Shown here one piece after another: positions 1 to 6,941 of a stretch of 64,000 bases of DNA (positions are counted from its first letter, which is position 1; each line of letters begins with the position of its first letter). Position numbers and translations under genes: made by a program. Source of the stretch: Muribaculaceae bacterium Isolate-036 (Harlan). GTDB taxonomy: Bacteria > Bacteroidota > Bacteroidia > Bacteroidales > Muribaculaceae. The notes under the pieces are model-generated. The model was given only the letters and a program-made list of their open reading frames with translations, was not told the DNA's origin and did no database searches. Location: contig RIAY01000013.1 in assembly GCA_003833075.1 (NCBI GenBank), positions 21,849-85,848 on the forward strand, written 5' to 3'.

Positions 1-1394
1 ATTTCATCAAATATTATCGTGGGGAGATTCATTCTCCCGGCGAGCACCCGCTTGATTGTAAGCATGAGCCGCGACATCTCGCCGCCGGACGCCATTCCGG
101 CTATCGGACCCGCAACCTGATTCTTATTGAAGGAGCACCTGAATTCCACACGGTCCTGACCTGTCGGTCCCATTTTTCCGGCTGCTATGTTCACGCTGAA
201 ATCAAGATTGGAAAGTCCCAACGGACGTGCGGTCTCTGTAACCACACGCGAAAAGCGCCGGGCGCCCTCCTCGCGCGATTCGGTAAGACGCACGGCAAGT
301 TCCTTGACTTCGGAGGCAACCCTCTTGCCCTCTTTCTCAAGCATGGGCAACTCTTCTCCTCCGGTCTCGATTGCATCAAGCTGACTGCCTATTTTCTCAA
401 GCATATCAACAAGCTCGTCTGCCGTCTTCACCCTGTACTGCTTCACTGCGTCATAATATTCGTTCATCCGGCGCGAGAGCTTCTCAAGCACAGCAGGATC
501 CGCATCAATCCTAAGTACAGCGTCATCTATGGTCTCATACATATCCTGAAGCTCCACAATCACATTCTCAAGGCGTTCCGGTATCGCAGGTGTATCTTCG
601 TCCGTCTCTATCCCGACAAGGGAATAATCAACCCTGTCAGCTTCAGCTTTTGCAGTTCTCAGCAAATCAAGAGCGCCACGGTCGCTATCTCCCAACAGGC
701 TGCGGAAATACTGCAGACGCTCTCTTATCTCATCCGCATCGCTGAGAAGTTCAAACCTCTTCTCAATGGTCTCGAGTTCCCCCCTTTTAGGCGACAGTGT
801 CTTGAGACCTTCATACTGAAATTGAAGGTATTCCCTGTTTTCCCGCATCCTATCCTGTTCCTGGCGAATACGCTTAACCCTGTTGCGTATCTCCACAAAA
901 CGCCGGAATGCTTCCGCATAACGTTTCCGGAGCTTTTCGTTGTCAGAGACAGAATCAATTATCTCAAGCTGCGCGGTCTGGCTTGTGAGACGCGCATTCT
1001 CATGCTGGGAATGTATGTCGATCAGATAGCCGGATATGGATGCAAGCACCGACAATGTGACGGGCACGTCATTTATAAAGACACGGGATCGCCCGTTTGA
1101 CGCTATTTCTCTTCTTATAAGCAGTTCCTCGGCATTCCAGTCAAGATCATTCTCCGCAAACGACTGTTCAAGAGATGCCGGCGGAAATGCGAACGATGCC
1201 TCCACAACAGATTTGGATCCGCCGTCGGCAATGACACGGGAATCCGCACGCCCCCCCATGATCATCGAGAGCGCGCCGAGCATTATCGATTTCCCGGCTC
1301 CTGTTTCTCCCGTGATTATCGTAAGTCCGGAGTCGAACTCAAGTTCGAGACTATCGATCAACGCATAGTTCCTAATTGACAGTTTACTCAGCAT
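1..1394 (-). CDS. recN: DNA repair ATPase RecN (3' end cut by window edge)
   Basis: SMC-like ATPase that acts in recombinational repair of double-strand breaks. Reading from the ATG at 1394, the product begins MLSKLSIRNYALIDSLELEF and has a Walker A motif GETGAGKS at residues 29-36, then GGRADSRV and DIHSQHEN motifs typical of RecN, then a coiled-coil middle. Near the left edge the ABC signature ASGGEMSRLM and the Walker B core IIFDE are readable, so the frame is open to base 1. About 464 codons are present, against roughly 550 in the family, so only the last part of the C-terminal ATPase lobe is missing. It heads the same-strand block that follows. The family is clear from both ATPase halves. 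Confidence 0.95.
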   Translation of the reverse strand, partial: MLSKLSIRNYALIDSLELEFDSGLTIITGETGAGKSIMLGALSMIMGGRADSRVIADGGSKSVVEASFAFPPASLEQSFAENDLDWNAEELLIRREIASNGRSRVFINDVPVTLSVLASISGYLIDIHSQHENARLTSQTAQLEIIDSVSDNEKLRKRYAEAFRRFVEIRNRVKRIRQEQDRMRENREYLQFQYEGLKTLSPKRGELETIEKRFELLSDADEIRERLQYFRSLLGDSDRGALDLLRTAKAEADRVDYSLVGIETDEDTPAIPERLENVIVELQDMYETIDDAVLRIDADPAVLEKLSRRMNEYYDAVKQYRVKTADELVDMLEKIGSQLDAIETGGEELPMLEKEGKRVASEVKELAVRLTESREEGARRFSRVVTETARPLGLSNLDFSVNIAAGKMGPTGQDRVEFRCSFNKNQVAGPIAGMASGGEMSRLMLTIKRVLAGRMNLPTIIFDE

Positions 1395-1437
1395 ATCTGT
1401 TGATGGTTTTTAACGATGTCTTGACAATAATAACACG

Positions 1438-2346
1438 CTACTGGTTCTCACTCCCTTTCTTGATTTTATCCAGACGCTCGGATTCCGTCGGATAAATAGG
1501 CTGCAGAATATCATATGCCGTCTCGCGTTCGTTGGCGGGGGCTTTGGAGTATATGTTTACCAGCTCGTCAAGCTTGGAATCACGGAAGAGAGACAAAGCA
1601 ACGGACATAGGCGAACTGTCCGCTATGCCTTTCAGTTCTTTCAACGATTCTGTTATAACCGCCCTACCTTTGTCAGGACTCGTGACCATCTCGTCGAGTC
1701 CGCGACGATGATAGTCGTAAAGAAGATTGCGGATGCCGGATGTATTGGTGTCGGTATAACTGCTCAAAACTGCCGCACGGTTCTTGGTGTCTTCAAAAGT
1801 TCGCCATCCGACCTCTCCTATGGACTGTGCCTGCTGCACAATGCTCTGGGCACGGTCATAGAACGGCTGCCCACCCTTGGGCGAGAAGCTGTCGAAATCT
1901 ATGGCAAGAAAAAGATTGGCATAATAGTCGAGTATCGCTGTGAGGTTATTGTCTACTGTATTCTCATTGTAAATCAAGGGGTCTCCCTCCCTGTAACCGA
2001 ATTCGACTTTGGTATCCCGAAAGTTGAAAAGCGTCGTGGTGTATGTACTGTTGTACACAGGCCGCGACAGCTGAAGCTGCAACTCACCTTTTATCCTGTC
2101 GTCGGAATACTCCGCTACTGTAAGAAACAGACGGCATTCTATCTTCTCGTTCGGACTGAAGACCGCATTACTGAATTTTGTTTCGTTCATATAGGTTGAG
2201 ATCCCTTCCTGCAAAGCGTCGAACACATTCTTGTTGGTACCCTCGATTTGCTGTGAATTGACCTCGACAGTGCAGTTGAGCTCCTGAGCTTCGACCGCAT
2301 TCACCCATATAAGTGCCGCAAACAATAAACCCAATAATCTTCTCAT
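1438..2346 (-). CDS. porD: PorD-like protein (DUF4835), type IX secretion associated
   Basis: A 302-residue secreted protein with a signal peptide (MRRLLGLLFAALIWVNAVEA, then QELNCTVEVN). The opening ELNCxVxVNSxQIEGTNKxVF, the middle FNFRDTKVEFGYREGDPL and YYANLFLAIDFDSFSPKGGQPFY are the hallmarks of DUF4835, known as PorD in type IX secretion organisms. The exact PorD function is not established by sequence, and no other T9SS gene is in this window. Its ATG overlaps the coaBC stop codon as ATGA, so the two are translationally coupled. That coaBC, porD, recN order suggests a conserved housekeeping operon rather than a dedicated secretion cluster. Family assignment is firm; role is inference. 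Confidence 0.85.
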   Translation of the reverse strand: MRRLLGLLFAALIWVNAVEAQELNCTVEVNSQQIEGTNKNVFDALQEGISTYMNETKFSNAVFSPNEKIECRLFLTVAEYSDDRIKGELQLQLSRPVYNSTYTTTLFNFRDTKVEFGYREGDPLIYNENTVDNNLTAILDYYANLFLAIDFDSFSPKGGQPFYDRAQSIVQQAQSIGEVGWRTFEDTKNRAAVLSSYTDTNTSGIRNLLYDYHRRGLDEMVTSPDKGRAVITESLKELKGIADSSPMSVALSLFRDSKLDELVNIYSKAPANERETAYDILQPIYPTESERLDKIKKGSENQ

Positions 2347-3572
2347 GATAATATTTCAGCAATAATATCCGCAGCAACTTCCCTCTTGCTCTTCAACGGG
2401 AATGACCTCTCGGTTCCATCCTTGCGAAGAATTGTCACTTTGTTGGTATCAGTGCCAAAACCGGCACCTTTGTCCTGAAGCGAGTTCAGCACAACCATGT
2501 CAAGATTCTTCTTTCTGAGCTTTCCGAGTGCGTTTGCATGCGCATTGTCTGTTTCAAGCGCAAAACCTACAAAGAGCTGACCCTCGCGCTTTACGGATGC
2601 AAGCGTAGCCGCGATGTCCGGATTCTTCACAAGGCGAAGCGACATCTCCTCAACTCCCTCACGTTTAAGTTTGCTCTCCGCACGTGACTCCGGACGATAA
2701 TCGGCGACAGCAGCTGCGAATATGCCCATATCGGCATTGGCGAATGGCTCACGCGATGCCTCAAGCATCTCCTCTGCGCTCTCCACGTCAATCCTGTGTA
2801 TATTGGGATTTGCGGTTTGCAATGAAACCGGACCGCATACAAGGATAACCTCCGCACCCCGTGCGGCGCACTCCTCGGCAAGCGCAAAACCCATCTTGCC
2901 GCTGGAGTAATTGCCTATGAATCTCACCGGATCAAGTTTCTCATAGGTCGGGCCGGCGGTAATCGCCACCTTTTTGCCGAGCATATCACACTGCTTCATA
3001 AAAAAACGCTCTATGCGGGAGAATATATTCTCCGGTTCCTCCATTCTTCCTTTTCCTACAAGATGACTCGCAAGTTCTCCGGCGGCAGGCTCTATTATTT
3101 CCACACCATATGATTCAAGCGTAGCGAGATTGCGCACTGTCGAGGGATGCGCCATCATGTCGAGATCCATCGCAGGTGCTATCATCACATGCTCCTTGGC
3201 TGAAAGATATGTCGTGACCAGCATATTGTCGGCGATGCCGTTCGCCATTTTTCCGATAGTGGATGCAGTCGCGGGCGCGATCACCATCAGGTCTGCCCAG
3301 AGACCGAGGTCAACGTGACTGTGCCACTCCCCGGTGTTTGCGGTGAAAAACTCGCTTACCACTGGTTTTCCGCTCAACGAGGAGAGTGTTACCGGAGTGA
3401 TGAATTCTTTCCCAGCCGGGGTGATCACCACCTGAACCTCCGCACCTGCCTTGACAAGCAGGCGGAGCAGAGTAACCGACTTGTAGGCGGCGATGCCGCC
3501 GGTAATGCCGAGCACTATGTGCTTACCTTTCAATATCGATTCCACGGCTGCCTTTATTTCTGGTTTCTGCAT
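2343..3572 (-). CDS. coaBC: Bifunctional phosphopantothenoylcysteine decarboxylase / phosphopantothenate-cysteine ligase
   Basis: Makes 4'-phosphopantetheine for coenzyme A: the CoaB part joins cysteine to phosphopantothenate, and the CoaC part decarboxylates the product with FMN. The 409-residue protein has an N-terminal HFCD flavoprotein domain (KHIVLGITGGIAAYKS near residue 18, APAMDLDMM substrate loop near 125) and a C-terminal ligase domain starting KVAITAGPTYEKLDPVRFI near residue 203, followed by the SSGKMGFALAEE nucleotide-binding stretch. The length is normal for the fusion. The start overlaps the end of the upstream exonuclease gene by 19 bp and the stop overlaps porD by ATGA, so all three are probably co-transcribed. 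Confidence 0.96.
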   Translation of the reverse strand: MQKPEIKAAVESILKGKHIVLGITGGIAAYKSVTLLRLLVKAGAEVQVVITPAGKEFITPVTLSSLSGKPVVSEFFTANTGEWHSHVDLGLWADLMVIAPATASTIGKMANGIADNMLVTTYLSAKEHVMIAPAMDLDMMAHPSTVRNLATLESYGVEIIEPAAGELASHLVGKGRMEEPENIFSRIERFFMKQCDMLGKKVAITAGPTYEKLDPVRFIGNYSSGKMGFALAEECAARGAEVILVCGPVSLQTANPNIHRIDVESAEEMLEASREPFANADMGIFAAAVADYRPESRAESKLKREGVEEMSLRLVKNPDIAATLASVKREGQLFVGFALETDNAHANALGKLRKKNLDMVVLNSLQDKGAGFGTDTNKVTILRKDGTERSFPLKSKREVAADIIAEILS

Positions 3573-4348
3573 TCCGCATAAAGCACGGAAATCACATCCT
3601 TCGTATTCTTTGCAAAATCACCCTGCATCATCCATGTGTAGAACGAAGGTTCTTTGCGGAACACCTCTTTCACCGGCTTTCCCTTGTGCTTGCCGAAATT
3701 GAATACAGGCACATCGTTGTCATCAAGCACTATACGCGCCGAGAGATCAACACTTTTGCCGGACCTCGAGAATTCCGCGAGTTTTTCCACATCATTCTCA
3801 AGATCAGGATAACGGTCAAGCTGACCCAGAAGAACCTCATAAGTCGCCTGAGTGTCGGCAAGGGCGGAATGTGCGTCGGCGAGATCGCGTCCGCAATAGA
3901 ACTTGTATGCGGCTACGAGCGTGCGCTGCTCCATCTTGTGGAAGATATTCTGCACATCTATGAATTTACGCCCGGCAACCTCAAAATTCAGTCCGGCTCT
4001 GCCAAACTCCTCGATAAGCAGAGGAACATCGAACTTATTGCTGTTATATCCGGCAATGTCACACCCCTCGAATATCTCGAGAAGAGCTTTGGAAATCTGG
4101 CGGAACGACGGCTCGTCTTTCACCATCTCGTCGGTGATGTGATGCACGGCTGTCGCCCCGGGCGGTATGGGCATGCCGGGATTGAGCCTGCGGGTCTTGG
4201 ACTCCGTATGCCCGTCGGGATAAACTTTGATATAACTCAGTTCTACTATCCTGTCTCGGGTTATATTGGTACCGGTGGTTTCCAGATCAAAGAAAATCAG
4301 CGGTCTCTTAAGATTCAGTTTCACTATATCTATTTTATGTTCTAACAC
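3554..4348 (-). CDS. 3'-5' exonuclease, DEDDh (DnaQ-like) family
   Basis: A 264-residue exonuclease of the DnaQ superfamily. Visible motifs are ExoI FFDLETTGTN (D, E), ExoII around GYNSNKFDVPLL, and ExoIII HSALADTQATY (H, D), so all DEDDh metal and catalytic residues are present. The C-terminus, FNFGKHKGKPVKEVFRKEPSFYTWMMQGDF, matches the small domain found after exonuclease X-type nucleases. The likely start is a GTG at 4348 because no ATG occurs between it and motif I. It lies between dnaN and coaBC. Whether it proofreads for Pol III or processes DNA or RNA ends in repair cannot be told from sequence. Confidence 0.88.
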   Translation of the reverse strand: MLEHKIDIVKLNLKRPLIFFDLETTGTNITRDRIVELSYIKVYPDGHTESKTRRLNPGMPIPPGATAVHHITDEMVKDEPSFRQISKALLEIFEGCDIAGYNSNKFDVPLLIEEFGRAGLNFEVAGRKFIDVQNIFHKMEQRTLVAAYKFYCGRDLADAHSALADTQATYEVLLGQLDRYPDLENDVEKLAEFSRSGKSVDLSARIVLDDNDVPVFNFGKHKGKPVKEVFRKEPSFYTWMMQGDFAKNTKDVISVLYAECRNQK

Positions 4349-4395
4349 CCCGGGGCTTATCCTCTCCCCTTTCGGAATTTACCGTCAGACTGCCT

Positions 4396-5517
4396 TTAAA
4401 GCACCTGCATCGGCATCTGGATAATCACTACATCCTCTCCTTCCTGCTGCTGAAGCGGCGTGTAGATTCCGGGACGTCCGGGATCCGACAGCTTGAACAC
4501 CACTGAGTCATAATGGAGGTTGTTGAGAATCTCTATCATGAACTGTCCGTTGAAGCCGATGGTCATGGTGTTGCCTTCGTAGCTGCAGTTGACGCGTTCT
4601 TCGGCAGATGTGCCGTAGTCAAGATCCTGAGCATGGAGAATAACCTCGTTGGGCTGAATGTCGAGAACAACAAGATTTGAGCTCTTTGCCGCGAATATGG
4701 ACACGCGACGCAATGCCGTAAGAAGCGAAACCCGGTCAATCGTCATCTCAAAGGGATTCTCCTGAGGAATCACACGATTGTAATTGGGATAGTTGCCGTT
4801 GATGAATAGACACGACAACAGATAGTCGCCAAGCTCAAAGGTAGCGCCTTTGGAATCGAAAACAATCTTTACATCACCATCCTCCTTGCCGATTATGCTT
4901 TTGAGAATATTCGCCGGCTTCGAGGGGAGAATAAATGACCCTGTGAATCCGGGAGCGGACTCTGAATTGATATAGCGCACAAGCTTATGCGTGTCTGAGC
5001 TGACAAAGGTCACGTCGTTCTCATGAATATCCCAGTATATACCGGTCATAATTGGGCGCACTGTGTCGGCGCTCACGGCAAACAGAGTGTTGTCAATACC
5101 TTTCTGAACCATCGAAGCGGGAAGCATCATTGTTTTCTGCTCCGCCTCCTGATTGCGGCGTGCCGGATATTCGGTGGCATCCACACCCATGAAGTTGAAA
5201 TGTCCGTTAAGAAAACGGATATCGATCTCTTTTGTCTCGTCGTTTATGTAGAACGTAAGGGGCTGGCTTGAGATTTCCTTCGTGATTTCGAGAAGTCTCT
5301 TGGCTGACACGGCGATTGCACCGTCACCCTCGCTCTCGGTTATTGTCATATACGCCGTCATCACATTCTCCTGGTCACTGCCGGTTATGCTCAGACGGTC
5401 GCCCTCCACTTTCAGAAGAAAGTTGTCGAGAATCGACAATGCATTCTTTGCATTGATCACTTTGCTCACAGCCGAAAGTTGCTGCTGGAATGTCTTTCCC
5501 TCTACGTTAAATTTCAT
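4396..5517 (-). CDS. dnaN: DNA polymerase III beta sliding clamp
   Basis: Ring-forming processivity clamp of the replicative polymerase. The 373-residue protein has the three repeated clamp domains; recognisable parts are MKFNVEGKTFQQQLSAVSKVI at the N-terminus, PASMVQKGIDNTLFAVS in domain 2, and FMIEILNNL and DPGRPGIYTPL near the C-terminus, including the hydrophobic cleft that binds clamp ligands. The gene has its own good promoter 27-56 bp upstream (separate entry), with a terminator from the ribosomal gene operon just beyond, so transcription appears to start here and run into the exonuclease, coaBC, porD and recN block. Confidence 0.97.
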   Translation of the reverse strand: MKFNVEGKTFQQQLSAVSKVINAKNALSILDNFLLKVEGDRLSITGSDQENVMTAYMTITESEGDGAIAVSAKRLLEITKEISSQPLTFYINDETKEIDIRFLNGHFNFMGVDATEYPARRNQEAEQKTMMLPASMVQKGIDNTLFAVSADTVRPIMTGIYWDIHENDVTFVSSDTHKLVRYINSESAPGFTGSFILPSKPANILKSIIGKEDGDVKIVFDSKGATFELGDYLLSCLFINGNYPNYNRVIPQENPFEMTIDRVSLLTALRRVSIFAAKSSNLVVLDIQPNEVILHAQDLDYGTSAEERVNCSYEGNTMTIGFNGQFMIEILNNLHYDSVVFKLSDPGRPGIYTPLQQQEGEDVVIIQMPMQVL

Positions 5518-5543
5518 ATCTTGTCTTGTTTTTGTTCAACTTG

Positions 5544-5573
5544 CAAAGATAATCAATTTGCACGTAGATTCAA
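5544..5573 (-). promoter_or_regulatory. Promoter of dnaN
   Basis: On the minus strand TTG at 5573-5571 and TATCTTTG at 5551-5544 are 19 bp apart, a full match to the Bacteroidetes TTG/TAnnTTTG promoter. The ATG of dnaN is about 27 bp downstream of the -7 box. Confidence 0.75.
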
Positions 5574-5603
5574 ACTTTACAACCATAAAAATCCCTTAAT
5601 TGC

Positions 5604-5639
5604 AAAAAAACAGACCCGTCCGGGATACGGACGGGTCTG
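5604..5639 (-). terminator. Rho-independent terminator after rplI
   Basis: Perfect 12-bp stem (5611-5622 with 5628-5639, GC-rich, loop GGATA) followed on the minus strand by seven T residues (5610-5604). It lies 20 bp after the rplI stop and ends the rpsF-rpsR-rplI transcript. Confidence 0.9.
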
Positions 5640-5659
5640 CATCATATACTGTCGGATTT

Positions 5660-6115
5660 TTATTTGTCTTCCTCTTCGGCTATAACCTCAACCTCGATGG
5701 GCTGCTCCACCTCTTTGTGGAATTTGACTATAGCTGTGTGAACACCTACTGTCTTGATAGTATCCTTGAGGTTGATGATCTTGCGGTCGATCTCATGACC
5801 GAGCTTTGCAAGAGCCTCGGAAACCTGAGCGGCGCCCACGGAACCGAAGATTGTGCCTGACGCGCTTGTCTTCGCTGTGATTGTCACCTTTACGCCCTCG
5901 AGAGCAGCAGCGGCTGCCTGAGCGTCTTCAAGAATCTTGGCAATCTTGTGCGCACGCTGTCTCTGGTTCTCGGCAAGCTGCTTGAGAGCCGCTTTTGAAG
6001 CCACGATGGCAAGACCCTGAGGGATAAGATAATTGCGGCCGTAACCGTCTTTTACCTCAACCACATCATCCTTATAACCTAAACTGGCTACATTCTCTTT
6101 GAGTATTACTTTCAT
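5660..6115 (-). CDS. rplI: 50S ribosomal protein bL9
   Basis: Large-subunit protein that binds 23S rRNA near the L1 stalk. The 151-residue product starts MKVILKENVASLGYKDDVVEVKDGYGRNYLIPQGLA, the conserved L9 N-terminal rRNA-binding domain, followed by the charged connecting helix and the C-terminal domain (VKVTITAKTSASGTIFGSV). Length is normal. Third gene of rpsF-rpsR-rplI, with 33 bp between it and rpsR and a strong terminator immediately after. Confidence 0.98.
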   Translation of the reverse strand: MKVILKENVASLGYKDDVVEVKDGYGRNYLIPQGLAIVASKAALKQLAENQRQRAHKIAKILEDAQAAAAALEGVKVTITAKTSASGTIFGSVGAAQVSEALAKLGHEIDRKIINLKDTIKTVGVHTAIVKFHKEVEQPIEVEVIAEEEDK

Positions 6116-6148
6116 TGTGTTGTTGCTTTTATCAGGTTAGAAAAATGA

Positions 6149-6415
6149 TTATTTCATCAAGTCGGTCACATAGGGAAGGAGAGCAAGATGGCGGGCACGC
6201 TTAACTGCCTGAGCAACTCTTCTCTGGAACTTGAGAGATGTTCCGGTGATACGACGGGGCAGTATCTTACCCTGCTCGTTGAGGAATTTCTTCAAGAACT
6301 CGGGATCCTTGTAATCGATATATTTGATACCGCTACGTTTGAAACGGCAGTATTTTTTCTTTTTAGTATCTACCGTAAGGGGGGTGAGATAACGGATTTC
6401 GTTGTTTGCTGCCAT
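6149..6415 (-). CDS. rpsR: 30S ribosomal protein bS18
   Basis: Small-subunit protein that forms a heterodimer with bS6 on the platform. The 88-residue product contains [64 protein letters not shown] read in parts across residues 18-82, the diagnostic S18 core. It lies 2 bp downstream of rpsF, the usual operon order. Confidence 0.98.
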   Translation of the reverse strand: MAANNEIRYLTPLTVDTKKKKYCRFKRSGIKYIDYKDPEFLKKFLNEQGKILPRRITGTSLKFQRRVAQAVKRARHLALLPYVTDLMK

Positions 6416-6417
6416 GA

Positions 6418-6804
6418 TTATGCCTCCTTTACTTCTGCTTTAGCCTCTGCCTCTGCGGGTTTCTCACTTGCTTTGTTTGCTCTCAGGTTACGACGCTTTT
6501 CTGCGTACTCAGCTGCGTATTTGTCAAGACGGAAAGTCAAGAAGCGGATAACGCGCTCGTCACGACGGAAAGCAGTTTCGAGTTTCTTAACGATAGTGGG
6601 CTCACCCTTGAACTCTACCAGCACATAGAAGCCGGTGGATTTCTTCTGGATAGGATAAGCGAGCTTGCGCAGACCCCACAGTTCTTCATTAACGATCTCG
6701 GCATTGTTTGCCTTCAGAACGTCTTTGAATTTTTCTACCGCTTCCTTCATCTGGTCGTCAGACAAAACGGGAGTTAAAATGAAAACGGTTTCGTAGTTAT
6801 TCAT
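6418..6804 (-). CDS. rpsF: 30S ribosomal protein bS6
   Basis: Small-subunit platform protein, partner of bS18. The start at 6804 is chosen because [16 protein letters not shown] is the conserved S6 N-terminus; a longer open frame back to 6864 would translate the structured leader. The product is 128 residues and includes [32 protein letters not shown] and the [10 protein letters not shown] core, with a low-complexity Ala/Glu/Lys tail as in other Bacteroidetes S6 proteins. It is first in the operon and follows a promoter and a leader hairpin that may bind the S6:S18 complex. Confidence 0.97.
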   Translation of the reverse strand: MNNYETVFILTPVLSDDQMKEAVEKFKDVLKANNAEIVNEELWGLRKLAYPIQKKSTGFYVLVEFKGEPTIVKKLETAFRRDERVIRFLTFRLDKYAAEYAEKRRNLRANKASEKPAEAEAKAEVKEA

Positions 6805-6841
6805 ACGTTTTGTAAATGATTGATTTGTAATAAAATATTTA

Positions 6842-6884
6842 CGGCGGTTTCCTTGCGAGACCATCTCTCACACGAAAACCGCCG
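6842..6884 (-). promoter_or_regulatory. Structured 5' leader of rpsF (candidate S6:S18 autoregulatory site)
   Basis: A 9-bp GC-rich stem (6876-6884 with 6842-6850) closes a small inner stem (GAGA/TCTC) directly downstream of the promoter and 38 bp before the rpsF ATG. Leaders bound by the S6:S18 dimer are known upstream of rpsF in many bacteria; a functional match here is inferred from position and structure only. Confidence 0.5.
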
Positions 6885-6915
6885 CAAAGTTAACACTTTT
6901 TTTTCAAATACACAA
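6885..6915 (-). promoter_or_regulatory. Promoter of rpsF-rpsR-rplI
   Basis: TAACTTTG at 6892-6885 on the minus strand with TTG at 6915-6913, spacing 20 bp: a consensus Bacteroidetes promoter. Confidence 0.8.
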
Positions 6916-6941
6916 CATTTGAATCAATCTTCGCCCGGAGG

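Noticed and set aside
6805..6864. Longer rpsF start at 6864
   Set aside because: It would translate the leader hairpin; the conserved S6 N-terminus begins at 6804.
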